A stretch of 64,000 bases of DNA from Psychrobacter sp. JCM 18900. GTDB taxonomy: Bacteria > Pseudomonadota > Gammaproteobacteria > Pseudomonadales > Moraxellaceae. The stretch lies in contig NZ_CAJHBL010000001.1 of NCBI RefSeq assembly GCF_904846625.1, forward strand, positions 62,001 to 126,000. The letters run 5' to 3'. Below, piece by piece: positions 7,490-16,342 of this stretch; the stretch's first letter is position 1, and the number at the start of each line of letters is the position of its first letter. The notes beneath the pieces were generated by a model. It did no database searches. It was given only the letters and a program-made list of their open reading frames with translations, and was not told the origin of the DNA. Both the position numbers and the translations under genes were made by a program.

Positions 7490-8668
7490 ATGGATGATAT
7501 ATCCTCAGCAGAGATAACCACCCTACCATCCGATGCAGCAAACAAGATTTATGCATCAGCAATCATGTTCAGAGATGAAACAGAAAGCGCTAGAAAAATT
7601 GCGCCCGTAGTGGTCAATAAACTTTCAGAATTTGCATTATTTAGAATGGGGCTGCCTAAATCGTTAGGAGGATGGGCAGGAAACCCAATAGAAACGCTAA
7701 AAACTTATGAGACGTTGGCCAGTGCTGAGGCCTCCGTTGCTTGGATCGTTTGGAACAACCATTTGGCCTGTACATTCGGTCGATTTTTGGACGAGTCCAG
7801 TATGAAAGAAGTATATAGCGACCCCTCTCATATTTATGCCAATTCCGCACGGCCTGAAGGTGTGGCCCAAACAGTAGATAATGGCTACATGGTATCAGGA
7901 CAGTGGACACTCGTCTCTGGATGCCAATTGGCTGACTGGTTTGTGCTCCGTTGTCTCGTTATCTCCGAAGGCTCTCCTACAACCCTTGGCCCAGGTGCAA
8001 ATTTAAAGCTATTTTTTATTCCTAAAAAAGATGTAAAAATCATTGATACGTGGGATGTGGGCGGCCTAAATGGCACAGGTAGTCACGATATAGTTGTCAA
8101 AGACGCTTTTGTCAAAGAGGCTTATGCAGTTGACTTTGATAGTCCTGTAGCTATCGATACGGCCTACAGTCGTCTGCCTATTGGTTGTATCAATGCTGCT
8201 GGCTGTGCGGCGATGGCGCTAGGCGTATTAAAAGCCGCCATGGATGACTTGGTTGATATGTGTCTTGAAAGGGTAACATCTGGTAAGAGTCCAGATTTAC
8301 GCGACCGTGCAACGGTACAGGCTACCATTGCTAAGAGCAAAACAATACTGGCATCAAAACGCGACCAACTGCATCATAGTGTCGAGGTACTATGGGAAGA
8401 GGCACAGCAGCAGAACACCTTTACTGATATACAGCTTGCCGATGTGTGGGCAGCGTCTTGTGAAGGCGCAAGAGAAGCTCGTGACATGGTATCTGAAATT
8501 TACGCAGTCGCAGGCACAGCCTCCCTATATAAAAAGCATAAGATAGAAAGGGCGCATAGAGATATTCATGCGATTTTGCAGCATGGCATCATTCAACCTC
8601 ACTGGATGAATCAAGCAGGTATGGCCTATGTTGGACTGACACCGAATGGCGCAATGTTCAGAATATAA
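7490..8668 (+). CDS. Acyl-CoA-dehydrogenase-like flavoprotein (flavin monooxygenase, HpaB-C2/HsaA-like)
   Basis: This protein of about 392 residues has the acyl-CoA dehydrogenase fold but its C-terminal half resembles the Acyl-CoA_dh_2 (PF08028) group. That group includes the oxygenase components of two-component flavin hydroxylases (HsaA, p-hydroxyphenylacetate hydroxylase C2) and sulfur-compound monooxygenases. Visible features are FRMGLPKSLGGWAGNPIETL (N-terminal helical domain), SARPEGVAQTVDNGYMVSGQWTLVSGC (middle barrel), GGLNGTGSHDIVVKDAFV, and the C-terminal helices with HRDIHAILQHGIIQPHW. No catalytic Glu typical of true acyl-CoA dehydrogenases is obvious. The ATG at 7490 is preferred over an in-frame TTG at 7481 because AAGG lies 9 bases before it. 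No flavin reductase partner is in the window. It could act on an aromatic intermediate, but the substrate is unknown. Confidence 0.75.
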   Translation: MDDISSAEITTLPSDAANKIYASAIMFRDETESARKIAPVVVNKLSEFALFRMGLPKSLGGWAGNPIETLKTYETLASAEASVAWIVWNNHLACTFGRFLDESSMKEVYSDPSHIYANSARPEGVAQTVDNGYMVSGQWTLVSGCQLADWFVLRCLVISEGSPTTLGPGANLKLFFIPKKDVKIIDTWDVGGLNGTGSHDIVVKDAFVKEAYAVDFDSPVAIDTAYSRLPIGCINAAGCAAMALGVLKAAMDDLVDMCLERVTSGKSPDLRDRATVQATIAKSKTILASKRDQLHHSVEVLWEEAQQQNTFTDIQLADVWAASCEGAREARDMVSEIYAVAGTASLYKKHKIERAHRDIHAILQHGIIQPHWMNQAGMAYVGLTPNGAMFRI

Positions 8669-8687
8669 CAGCACCTTAATTATAAAT

Positions 8688-8728
8688 AATAAGCGCTTGT
8701 AAGATACAACCTACAAGCGCTTATTTTG
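8688..8728 (+). terminator. Rho-independent terminator after the flavoprotein gene
   Basis: A perfect 14-bp inverted repeat (AATAAGCGCTTGTA at 8688-8701 and its complement at 8712-8725) is followed by TTT. Confidence 0.75.
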
Positions 8729-8772
8729 ATTTATCGGTAGCTTTATTACTTAATTATTCATCTTTAAGCCGT

Positions 8773-8805
8773 AAAAAAGCAAGACATCCAATGTCTTGCT
8801 TTTTT
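8773..8805 (-). terminator. Terminator of the trimeric autotransporter gene
   Basis: A perfect 15-bp inverted repeat, AAAAAAGCAAGACAT (8773-8787) with its complement at 8791-8805, leaves a T-run on either strand. It lies 35 bases past the adhesin stop codon and can work bidirectionally. Confidence 0.8.
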
Positions 8806-8839
8806 ATAGTCTACCAATAACTATAGTTGAAAGGTTTTG

Positions 8840-11800
8840 TTAGTCAAAATGGAAACCTGCACCCACTGCGCCGCCTACGTTTCCTTGAGTATCTGCCGAA
8901 CCATTTACCTTAATGACCCAGCGACCGTCGTTAGATAATTTAGAGAAACCAATTGCTACAGCACTTTCTCCGTTATAGGTACCGACACCGCCACCAATCA
9001 GTGACTTACCTGCGATATAAGCCTGAGGCATTGCCGACATTGCCATCGCGGCTGAAATACCTGCGTTTGCATCGTCTTCTACTTCGTCGATTTTGTAGCC
9101 AAGATCGCTCATATTATTATTGAGTCGACTATCAAGTGCACTAAGCTGACTATAGTTGACGGCGTCTGTCGCTTCGACACCATCGGCGACACCGACCATA
9201 CGTTGGTTACCAGCGAATAGACCTTGGGAAGTCATACTCGGCCCATCTTGCATACTAATGCCGCTACTACTGATAACCGTAGTGCCAACCTTGACACTAT
9301 TGACACTGATTTCATCATTCAGATCAAACTTGATACTACTACCCTCTGCAGTAGTGGTGATGTTATTACCACCTGTGAAGCTTAAGACACTATCATCGCC
9401 AATTGGTTTGTTGATATTGGCTCCACTATCTGCACCGAAGTTAAGTCCTGCATCGAGCCTATCCGTGTTGGTCTTGATGTTAGTGGTATTGGTCATAATA
9501 TTGCTAGTGTTATTAGCAATATTAGTCACATTGGTTGCGATAGCTGTAGTATTAATTTGTACGTTTTCGTTAATTTCGATCGTGCCTTGTCTGATAGAAG
9601 CAATCGCACCATCAATATTACCTTGACCTGTTCCACCAATATCACTATTGGTGAAAGTACCACTCTCAGCATTGTAAACAGTGTCACCACCGATGATGCT
9701 ACTGATACCAGTGCCTTGTACGTAAAGCTGACCACCGTTTATGGCGTCCTGACTTGTCGCCGAAACTTCCCCATCTTGAACGTTGGTAATTTTAGTATCA
9801 GCGGCATCAATACCACTTTTCGTGATGCTTGGGCCATCTACAATGGTTAGTCCATTCTCACTAACTGTGGTATCACCAATTTTAATACTTCCACTAACGC
9901 CAAGATCTAGGTTGTTATTAAGCTCAAATGAGATATCATTGCTAGTTGCTGCCTTAGAAACAGTGATGTTGCCGTTTTTACTATTGAAGTCAACCTTGTC
10001 ACCAGGCTCGACAGTGCTTTCGGTTTCACTGTCACCTTGCGCACTGATATCCCAACCTCTATTAGCATTTTCAGCACTTTCTTTAACTGCTTTTAACTGG
10101 CCATAGTTTACAGCTTCATCATCCAATGTACCATCTGCAACACCTGTAATTGTCTTGCCACCATTGTTGAGACCACCGCTACTTAAGCCTACAGTGCTGT
10201 TACTAAAACTGACGCCACTAGTATTGATTACGGTAGCTCCCGCTCTTAGGCCAGTGGATGAAATAATAACGTCATTACCAAAGCTTGCACTATTAAGACC
10301 CGTTAAATTTTTAGCCAATTTAACAGTTAGAGCATTAGTATTATTATCAGCAATAACACCAATATTATCATCAGATAAATCAGTGAGGATAGTATGACCA
10401 CCGGAGATTTTCAAGACTTCACCAGATTTACGAGTAATCACAGAGGTGGTATCAGTATTGTCACCGATGAAATCTAAACCTCGGCTCACTGCAGTATTGG
10501 TTTCTTCCAGCTGACCATAGTTGACCGCGTCAAATTCGGTTGACCCTGCTTTAACATTAGTAATTTTCTTACTACCAGCATCGATACCATGACTTCTCGT
10601 AATACTTGGACCACCGATAATTGTTAAACCATCCATGGTTAGAGCAGTACTAGGAATACCTAGTGGACCATTTACTATAATACCTGCACCAGTAACTGCT
10701 GTACTGCCTAGCCAATTACCTGTCAAGACACCTAGGCTATTAACAGTTGTTACAGGACCTAAACTATAAGGAATACTGCTACTACTTCCCATTTTGACAC
10801 TTCCATTAGTGCCAAGGTCTACGTTCTCAGCTAACTTTACAGTTAGTGTGTTAGTACTAGCATCAGACTCTACTCCAATGTTGCCTGTAGTTAAAGCAGC
10901 AGTGGCTATTGCACCACCTTTAATATTAAGTGTCTCACCAAGCTTACGCTCTACAGGAGCTCCTCTATCACTTGCAAAGGTAATCTTGCTTTCTGATAAA
11001 TTTTCAATAGATTGGTTAGTAGCGTGTAGCTGACTACCATTAATAGCATCAGTACTGTTTTTATTGACTGCTCCACCAGCAACATGCTTAATTTGGCGCT
11101 CAGCTCCTACAGTACCCACGGAGACCTGCGCACCTTCTCTTAACGTACCGCTATCGTCTTTGACATTACCCGCAATGTTATATAGCACTCCACCTATCAT
11201 GATGGTTGTCTCAGAGGTAGCATTTGTTTCAGTCGTGGAGCCGGCACCTAGAGAGACAGAACCATCCTTACTTGCTGATGCCCCAATACCGAATGCGGAA
11301 GCAGCAATACCTGCCGTGCTGGACTGTATACCAATAGCGGTAGACAAATCTCCTGTAGATAGCGCCTTTGAACCAATAGCTATGGAGGCTGCACCTGCAG
11401 CTTCAGTATTTCTAGCGTACTGTGTTGGTTCAACAAGATCACGACCAGTGTAAGATCTAAACACCGTATTGACACTACCACTGTTTTGACCAACATTAGC
11501 TGTTCCATCTATGTTTGCCTCGGATGCAGCATTCAAATCGTCACCACCGATAGCAATAGAAGAGCTACCTTTTGAGACAACATTTGCACCAATAGCGATG
11601 GATTGTTCTCCTGATGCAGTCGTGTGCTGACCACTCTCGCCACTACCAATGGCTATCGTTTGGCTACCAGATGCACTGGCATTGCCACCCATAGCCATCG
11701 CATTGTAGCCTGTTGCACCATCATTGTTTTCGTTACTTAATACCCCTGTGACGCTGCTATTTACACTGTAGTATTTGGTTTTGTTAGCCGCAACCGTACT

Positions 11801-12532
11801 GGCTAAGCTATGAAGTTGCGAGCCATTAACTGCATCTTTGCTCCCTGCCATAACAGCACCATTGGCTACATTAGTGATTTTATTATTGCCAACATTAATG
11901 CCAGTTGATGAAATCACAACGCCATTATTAAAAGTAACACTATCAAGACCGGTTAGGTTTTTCGCCAGTTTGACGATTAAGGTGTTACTCATATCATCTG
12001 CAACAACACCGATGTTGTTGTTCGATAATGCTGTGGTTGCACCACCTTTGACGTTGAGTTTCTCACCATGATTACGTGTAATAACACCACCTGTATCGCC
12101 AGCGAATCTTAGACCAGGCAAATGATTGTTTCCGTTGTTTCCGTTGTTTCCGTTGTTTCCGTTGTTCCCGTTGTTCCCGTTGTTCCCGTTGTGACCATAA
12201 CCATTGCCGTTTCCATGGGTATCGTGTCCAACTCCGTTGCCATTCCCATGGTTACTATGACCATTACTCATGGTCTGATGGTTGGTATAATAAGTGTTAT
12301 TAGAGTAGTTAAGATCTGCATTTGCCTGCATGCCAAAGCCAGCAGCTAGTAGCCCAAGCGCTATAGTGCTCAGACGTAACGTACGGATAACGGATAGGTT
12401 AGACGTTGTGTTGATGGTAGCGTTAGAGTTAACACTCGATTTGGAAGATTTGCCACGTCCCTTCGCGTATTCACCAACGGCGGTAAAACAATTTAAGGCT
12501 TCATTCCAGATGACTTTATAGATGCGGTTCAT
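8840..12532 (-). CDS. Trimeric autotransporter adhesin (YadA/UspA/Hia-like)
   Basis: This 1230-residue surface adhesin has the full trimeric autotransporter layout. The N-terminus MNRIYKVIWNEALNCFTAVGE is an extended signal peptide region, followed by a hydrophobic core and a cleavage site after MQANA (about residue 72). Next come a His/Asn/Gly-rich stretch with NGN tripeptides (about 84-136) and alternating neck/stalk and YadA head modules, for example AIAIGSGES, SIAIGANVVS, SIAIGSKALS. Several HIM-type connectors follow (KDAVNGSQLH, TDAINGSQLH, QDAINGGQLY, DAVNYGQL). The C-terminus has a coiled coil and the YadA anchor barrel, ending VGGAVGAGFHFD. The ATG is preceded by AAGGGAG. Expected role is surface adhesion or autoaggregation. 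Repeat modules with NIGVxAD...LTVKLAKNLTGL recur at least three times, indicating growth by internal duplication. Confidence 0.95.
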   Translation of the reverse strand: MNRIYKVIWNEALNCFTAVGEYAKGRGKSSKSSVNSNATINTTSNLSVIRTLRLSTIALGLLAAGFGMQANADLNYSNNTYYTNHQTMSNGHSNHGNGNGVGHDTHGNGNGYGHNGNNGNNGNNGNNGNNGNNGNNHLPGLRFAGDTGGVITRNHGEKLNVKGGATTALSNNNIGVVADDMSNTLIVKLAKNLTGLDSVTFNNGVVISSTGINVGNNKITNVANGAVMAGSKDAVNGSQLHSLASTVAANKTKYYSVNSSVTGVLSNENNDGATGYNAMAMGGNASASGSQTIAIGSGESGQHTTASGEQSIAIGANVVSKGSSSIAIGGDDLNAASEANIDGTANVGQNSGSVNTVFRSYTGRDLVEPTQYARNTEAAGAASIAIGSKALSTGDLSTAIGIQSSTAGIAASAFGIGASASKDGSVSLGAGSTTETNATSETTIMIGGVLYNIAGNVKDDSGTLREGAQVSVGTVGAERQIKHVAGGAVNKNSTDAINGSQLHATNQSIENLSESKITFASDRGAPVERKLGETLNIKGGAIATAALTTGNIGVESDASTNTLTVKLAENVDLGTNGSVKMGSSSSIPYSLGPVTTVNSLGVLTGNWLGSTAVTGAGIIVNGPLGIPSTALTMDGLTIIGGPSITRSHGIDAGSKKITNVKAGSTEFDAVNYGQLEETNTAVSRGLDFIGDNTDTTSVITRKSGEVLKISGGHTILTDLSDDNIGVIADNNTNALTVKLAKNLTGLNSASFGNDVIISSTGLRAGATVINTSGVSFSNSTVGLSSGGLNNGGKTITGVADGTLDDEAVNYGQLKAVKESAENANRGWDISAQGDSETESTVEPGDKVDFNSKNGNITVSKAATSNDISFELNNNLDLGVSGSIKIGDTTVSENGLTIVDGPSITKSGIDAADTKITNVQDGEVSATSQDAINGGQLYVQGTGISSIIGGDTVYNAESGTFTNSDIGGTGQGNIDGAIASIRQGTIEINENVQINTTAIATNVTNIANNTSNIMTNTTNIKTNTDRLDAGLNFGADSGANINKPIGDDSVLSFTGGNNITTTAEGSSIKFDLNDEISVNSVKVGTTVISSSGISMQDGPSMTSQGLFAGNQRMVGVADGVEATDAVNYSQLSALDSRLNNNMSDLGYKIDEVEDDANAGISAAMAMSAMPQAYIAGKSLIGGGVGTYNGESAVAIGFSKLSNDGRWVIKVNGSADTQGNVGGAVGAGFHFD
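12126..12188. repeat. Seven tandem 9-bp units in the adhesin gene
   Basis: Units TTGTTTCCG (four copies) then TTGTTCCCG (three copies) run without interruption. On the coding strand each unit encodes Asn-Gly-Asn, so copy-number change would keep the reading frame and only lengthen or shorten the linker after the signal peptide. Confidence 0.9.
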
Positions 12533-12711
12533 GATGCGTACTCCCTTACAGACTTGTCAGATTTAAAAAATCAGAGATAAGATCCATGTCAGAGAGACGA
12601 TGTGACAAAATAAAACGGGTTATAAGCTTATAATAACGAGACCTTGTTCAAATAATAGTTGTAATAGTCTTTAAGGAATAAGACGTTCTGTTTTGTATAA
12701 TCTTTATCACT

Positions 12712-12782
12712 CTCTGTATATATTAGTATTACCGAATATATACAGAGTAACAATACCGTTCATCCGCATTTTAATACCGTTC
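12712..12782. promoter_or_regulatory. Inverted and direct repeats upstream of the adhesin gene
   Basis: A perfect 12-bp inverted repeat (CTCTGTATATAT at 12712-12723, complement at 12736-12747) overlaps a series of spaced TACCG motifs. AATACCGTTC occurs at 12752-12761 and again at 12773-12782, 21 bases apart, and a related TATTACCGAA precedes them. The 429-base gap between the histidine kinase and the adhesin holds no gene that I can see; a further weak hairpin (TATGCGCT/AGCGCATA, 12886-12925) follows the kinase. Two-helical-turn spacing suggests regulator binding sites, but none is identified. Confidence 0.35.
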
Positions 12783-12961
12783 GTCTATTATATTCATATA
12801 AACGAATATAATTACTTTTCGTTTCCACTTATTTATAATAAATTACGTCGGTTTTAAAAAGAGTCAGCTTCTATCTATTACTAAATATGCGCTCATACAC
12901 ATTACAAATACATGATAAGCGCATACTGGTTACATAAATTATTTCTGCATTATTTATCTTT

Positions 12962-14614
12962 TTATCTGCTAGGTAGCACTATTTGAACCACAAGCCCTTG
13001 AATACCCTCTTGTCGGTTATGAGCATTGATATATCCCTTATGCGCCATAACTACAGCATGAACAATGGCCAATCCAAGACCATAGCCGCCAGTATCACGG
13101 TGTCGAGCAGTATCGAGCCGCACAAAAGGATGGAAAATACGTTCTAAGTCTTTTTCTGCGACACCGCCACCTTCGTCTGTTATATTAATTTGAACAGCTG
13201 GTGCTTTATTGTCCATTGGTATTGCTTTGATTTCCGCAATCACTGTCGAACCCGCTGCTGTGTGCATAAAAGCATTACGAATGACATTTTCAAGCGCGCT
13301 ATACAACTGCTCTGCATTACCTTGGACTGTCCAAAATCCTTCCAAACTATCTAGCGCTGAGGCTTCAGGCGGTTGCCATTGCCAATGTACGTCTTTATGT
13401 TGAAACTCAAAGCAGACATCCTCTCCGATATTACTAATGATGTCAGATATGTCGACTGCCTCACTTTCCAAATTATCGACGGTATATTGCTGCATTTGTA
13501 GGGATTGAATATGAATGATTTGCTCAATCAGCTCATTCATTCGTGTAGATTCTTTATCGATACGGTCCAGATAACGATTGGCATTGGGCGCAAAGTCTCG
13601 AGTCAGCTCAGTCGCTACATCTAGACGAGCAAGTGGCGAACGCAGCTCATGTGAGATATCGCTGAGCATTTGCTTGCGTGCCAACTCACTATCGACGAGT
13701 CTGGTCGAGAGGTGGGCAACGTCCTTGGCTAATAGCCCCAACTCATCATCGCCCATCTTGGATAGTTCTGGGTTGGCTTGATAATTACCATCAATCATAC
13801 GGTGTACGGTATTTTGTACACGGCCAATTCGCTGGGTTAGCGTACGACTGAGCCATATGCAGACCAATACACTAAAGATAACGATCAATAGCAAACGGAT
13901 TGGAAAATTACCGTGCTGTATCTCTACTACGTCTGAGAAACGCAAGTGCGGACGCAACTGTATGATGATTGACTGACCATCAGGTAATTCAACAGACATA
14001 TCGGCCAGTTCAGGACGAGTATCGATATCAGCTACTGCGGCGCTACTTGCCGTTCTTGGCTTTAAGAATTTTTGCCAAAAAGACGGCTCATTTTTCGGTA
14101 TCTCATTGTCGTGCTCACGCAGTCTATTGTCAGCATTACGACCTTCTACACCATACGCATTATTCTCTACTCTAGGCGGTCTAGGCGACACTGGTCGCAC
14201 CGGTTGTATCGCACGATCCATTATTTGCCGACCACTTTGCAGTTGTCCTTGCGCGCGATCGTCCTTGTCACGATAACGCGGGAATATAATAGCGCCCTGC
14301 TCATCATAGACTCTGATTTGATTCATCAGCTGGCGATCTTTACGATACATCTGTCTGACAGACTCTACATCACCAGCCCGTAGTGATGCGACCATCTCTT
14401 CACGCTTTATCAATAGACTATCGATTTGCACGTCCATACGAGAGGTCAGCTCTTTTTCAGCTAGCCAGCGTTCTACCACGATGGATAGTACAGAAGTGAT
14501 TAAAATCGTCAATAACAGGCTCAGAAACAGACGCCAAAACAAGGTAATGCGTATCTTAAACTTAGGTGCTTTTTTGAGATTCTGCTCAGCAGCTTTCATC
14601 GATATGTCCGTCAT
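12962..14614 (-). CDS. cpxA: CpxA-like envelope-stress sensor histidine kinase
   Basis: This 550-residue inner-membrane kinase has TM1 at about residues 25-46, a roughly 190-residue periplasmic region, TM2 at about 239-256, a HAMP domain (257-310), then HisKA with SDISHELRSPLARLDV (phosphoacceptor His about 322). The HATPase domain follows, with the N box ALENVIRNAFMHT and the glycine boxes DEGGGV and GGYGLGLAIVHAV. The H-box context closely matches E. coli CpxA (SDISHELRTPLTRL). The periplasmic part contains a Pro/Arg/Asn-rich segment (about 120-185), unlike E. coli CpxA. Its start codon overlaps the stop of the response regulator gene by one base (TAATG), so translation is probably coupled. 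The divergent CpxP/Spy-like gene supports the assignment. RstB-type identity is a less likely alternative. Confidence 0.85.
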   Translation of the reverse strand: MTDISMKAAEQNLKKAPKFKIRITLFWRLFLSLLLTILITSVLSIVVERWLAEKELTSRMDVQIDSLLIKREEMVASLRAGDVESVRQMYRKDRQLMNQIRVYDEQGAIIFPRYRDKDDRAQGQLQSGRQIMDRAIQPVRPVSPRPPRVENNAYGVEGRNADNRLREHDNEIPKNEPSFWQKFLKPRTASSAAVADIDTRPELADMSVELPDGQSIIIQLRPHLRFSDVVEIQHGNFPIRLLLIVIFSVLVCIWLSRTLTQRIGRVQNTVHRMIDGNYQANPELSKMGDDELGLLAKDVAHLSTRLVDSELARKQMLSDISHELRSPLARLDVATELTRDFAPNANRYLDRIDKESTRMNELIEQIIHIQSLQMQQYTVDNLESEAVDISDIISNIGEDVCFEFQHKDVHWQWQPPEASALDSLEGFWTVQGNAEQLYSALENVIRNAFMHTAAGSTVIAEIKAIPMDNKAPAVQINITDEGGGVAEKDLERIFHPFVRLDTARHRDTGGYGLGLAIVHAVVMAHKGYINAHNRQEGIQGLVVQIVLPSR

Positions 14615-15300
14615 TACAGCACCAGTTGATAACCTTTTCCACGCACCGCTTTTATCGGTTCATCGTGGAAAGGTTGAAGTTTTTTGCGTAAGCGAGATAC
14701 ATGTACATCGAGGCTACGGTCAAATGGCTGTAACTCACGCTGCAAGACATTCTCTGACAGCCATGCTTTACTTACCACCTCCCCTTTTTGTTTGAGCAGA
14801 GCCACGAGCAGATCAAACTCTGTACCAGTGACTTGTAGCGTTACCCCATCTATCTGACAGGCACGTTGGTTTTGATCGAGATGCAAACGACTCTCTGGCA
14901 ACGGAGTATGCTCTGATGCGGTCGTATTGGTACGTTTAATCACTGCATTGATACGCGCTAGCAGCTCTCGAGGGTTACAAGGTTTGGTGATATAGTCATC
15001 GGCACCAAGTTCTAGACCAATGATACGATCAATCTCTTCCCCTTTTGCTGTCAGCATAATGACTGGGATATCGATAATATTTGGTAATTGGCGCAGGACG
15101 CTCAGACCATCTAGTTTTGGCATCATAATATCGAGCACGAGTAAATCATAGACCGTCTCTTCGTGTGCCACTGCTTTGAGTCGTTGTATGACTGCCGCAC
15201 CATCATGCACGCAGTCACAGCGAATGCCATGATTGTCCAAGTACTCTTGCAATAACTGAGTCAACTCTTCGTCGTCATCGCCTATCAGGATGTTTGGCAT
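14614..15300 (-). CDS. cpxR: CpxR-like OmpR-family response regulator
   Basis: This 228-residue protein has an N-terminal receiver domain (acidic pair in ILIGDDDEEL, phosphoacceptor Asp about 57 in LLVLDIMMPKLDG, Thr in VIMLTAKGEE, Lys about 106 in DDYITKPCNP) and a C-terminal OmpR-type winged helix. The latter shows LQVTGTEFDLLVALLKQKGEVVSK, FDRSLDVHVSRLRKKL and AVRGKGYQLVL, close to E. coli CpxR. It is the first gene of the cpxR-cpxA pair and overlaps the kinase start by one base. It would activate envelope-protein quality-control genes, and the divergent Spy-like gene 366 bases away is the obvious target. I did not find a convincing GTAAA-N5-GTAAA box, so the site may differ from that of Enterobacteria. 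Confidence 0.87.
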   Translation of the reverse strand: MPNILIGDDDEELTQLLQEYLDNHGIRCDCVHDGAAVIQRLKAVAHEETVYDLLVLDIMMPKLDGLSVLRQLPNIIDIPVIMLTAKGEEIDRIIGLELGADDYITKPCNPRELLARINAVIKRTNTTASEHTPLPESRLHLDQNQRACQIDGVTLQVTGTEFDLLVALLKQKGEVVSKAWLSENVLQRELQPFDRSLDVHVSRLRKKLQPFHDEPIKAVRGKGYQLVL

Positions 15301-15665
15301 GCTTCTCTCCTTTAATTTTTAGTTATCTCTATTTACTCAATCTATAATAATCATGACGCAATAAGTCCACGTACAAATGTCACTGTAGTATGGCTAGCGA
15401 GATTGCCGCCGTGGCATTTTTATTGTCAGTAGACTGTAGTTAACCATATTATCAGGCAAGCACTTGCCAATTCACCAGAAACGTTACCTTTCTTAATACT
15501 TCATAAATGTTCGTAACCTTTAACTGTCGTAATATACTCCTATCAACAGCAAGTATTGCATTTCTAAGATGGCTGACCATAACGAGCGATAACGTTCAAC
15601 AGATGCTACTTGTAAGATAAAAATTTAGTGCTTATGAAATCAAACTCAATGTAATCAAGGATATT
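15301..15665. promoter_or_regulatory. Divergent promoter region between cpxRA and the Spy-like gene
   Basis: This 365-base region holds no gene that I can see. It contains several CGTAA/GTTAC words around 15481-15535 that could be parts of regulator sites, but no clean repeat. It must hold the promoters for both directions. Confidence 0.4.
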
Positions 15666-16193
15666 ATGATGAAAAAATTACTATTAGGCTCAGTATTGGC
15701 AGCGTCTAGCATATTTACCGTGACCGCTTGCACCAGTGTGAATGCCACCACTGATACAACGCCAACTGCGCAAATGCAAAAGAACCACAAAGATGGCATG
15801 AAAAAAGGTGAGATGAGAGGTCCAATGTCAAAACTGGACCTAACAGCGACACAGCAAGCGCAAATCAAAGCCATCATGCAAAACAAACGTGGCGATCGCA
15901 CTGCTGACCGTGCAGAACATCAAGCAGAACGCGCGCAAATGGATCAGCAAATACAAGCACTGACCAATGCTAGCACTTTGAATACTGCTGCTTTGAACCG
16001 TCTGGCTGATCAACGAGCGGCAAAAGAAAAGCAACGCTTTATCGAACGTGTACAAACCCAACATGCCATCGCTCAAGTGTTGACTGCTGAGCAACGTGCA
16101 AAGATGGAACAGATGAAATCAGAGAGACAGGAAAAAGGTCGCAAGCATTCAAAAGACCGTAAAGGCCATGACAAACAGCATCAAGGTATGTAA
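15666..16193 (+). CDS. CpxP/Spy-family periplasmic protein
   Basis: This 175-residue protein carries a signal peptide with a lipobox-like end (FTVTAC, Cys about 22), so it may be a lipoprotein. The mature part is highly charged and helical. It has the two LTxxQ motifs that define the CpxP/Spy family: LDLTATQQAQIKAIM and QVLTAEQRAKMEQM. A Met/Lys/His-rich tail (GRKHSKDRKGHDKQHQGM) could bind metal. Family members are cradle-shaped chaperones, and CpxP restrains the CpxA sensor. The divergent position next to cpxRA fits a feedback role. Two adjacent ATGs follow AAGGA; the second (15669) has better spacing. A terminator follows. Confidence 0.85.
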   Translation: MMKKLLLGSVLAASSIFTVTACTSVNATTDTTPTAQMQKNHKDGMKKGEMRGPMSKLDLTATQQAQIKAIMQNKRGDRTADRAEHQAERAQMDQQIQALTNASTLNTAALNRLADQRAAKEKQRFIERVQTQHAIAQVLTAEQRAKMEQMKSERQEKGRKHSKDRKGHDKQHQGM

Positions 16194-16244
16194 TAAGCTA
16201 CTCCGGAAAAGTGTTATTGTACCCAGCTGTATACGTATAAAATG

Positions 16245-16277
16245 AAAAAGCGCGCCGTTGATAGGTGCGCTTTTTTT
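16245..16277 (+). terminator. Terminator after the Spy-like gene
   Basis: AAAAAGCGC (16245-16253) pairs with GCGCTTTTT (16267 onward), followed by T7. Confidence 0.75.
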
Positions 16278-16342
16278 AATGTAAAATTATCCTGTTCAAA
16301 AACTAATAATGCTTTCTATCTACTAATTAATACTCCAATCAG

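Noticed and set aside
9156..9626. Long plus-strand open frames opposite the adhesin gene (also 11064-11453 and others)
   Set aside because: They are Leu/Val/Pro-rich mirror frames of the repetitive adhesin coding sequence, with no start signals.
12126..12188. Possible CRISPR array
   Set aside because: The 9-bp units have no spacers and lie in frame in the adhesin gene.
15301..15665. CpxR box (GTAAA-N5-GTAAA) upstream of the Spy-like gene
   Set aside because: Only scattered GTAA/GTTAC words were found, without correct spacing; a site may exist but cannot be claimed.
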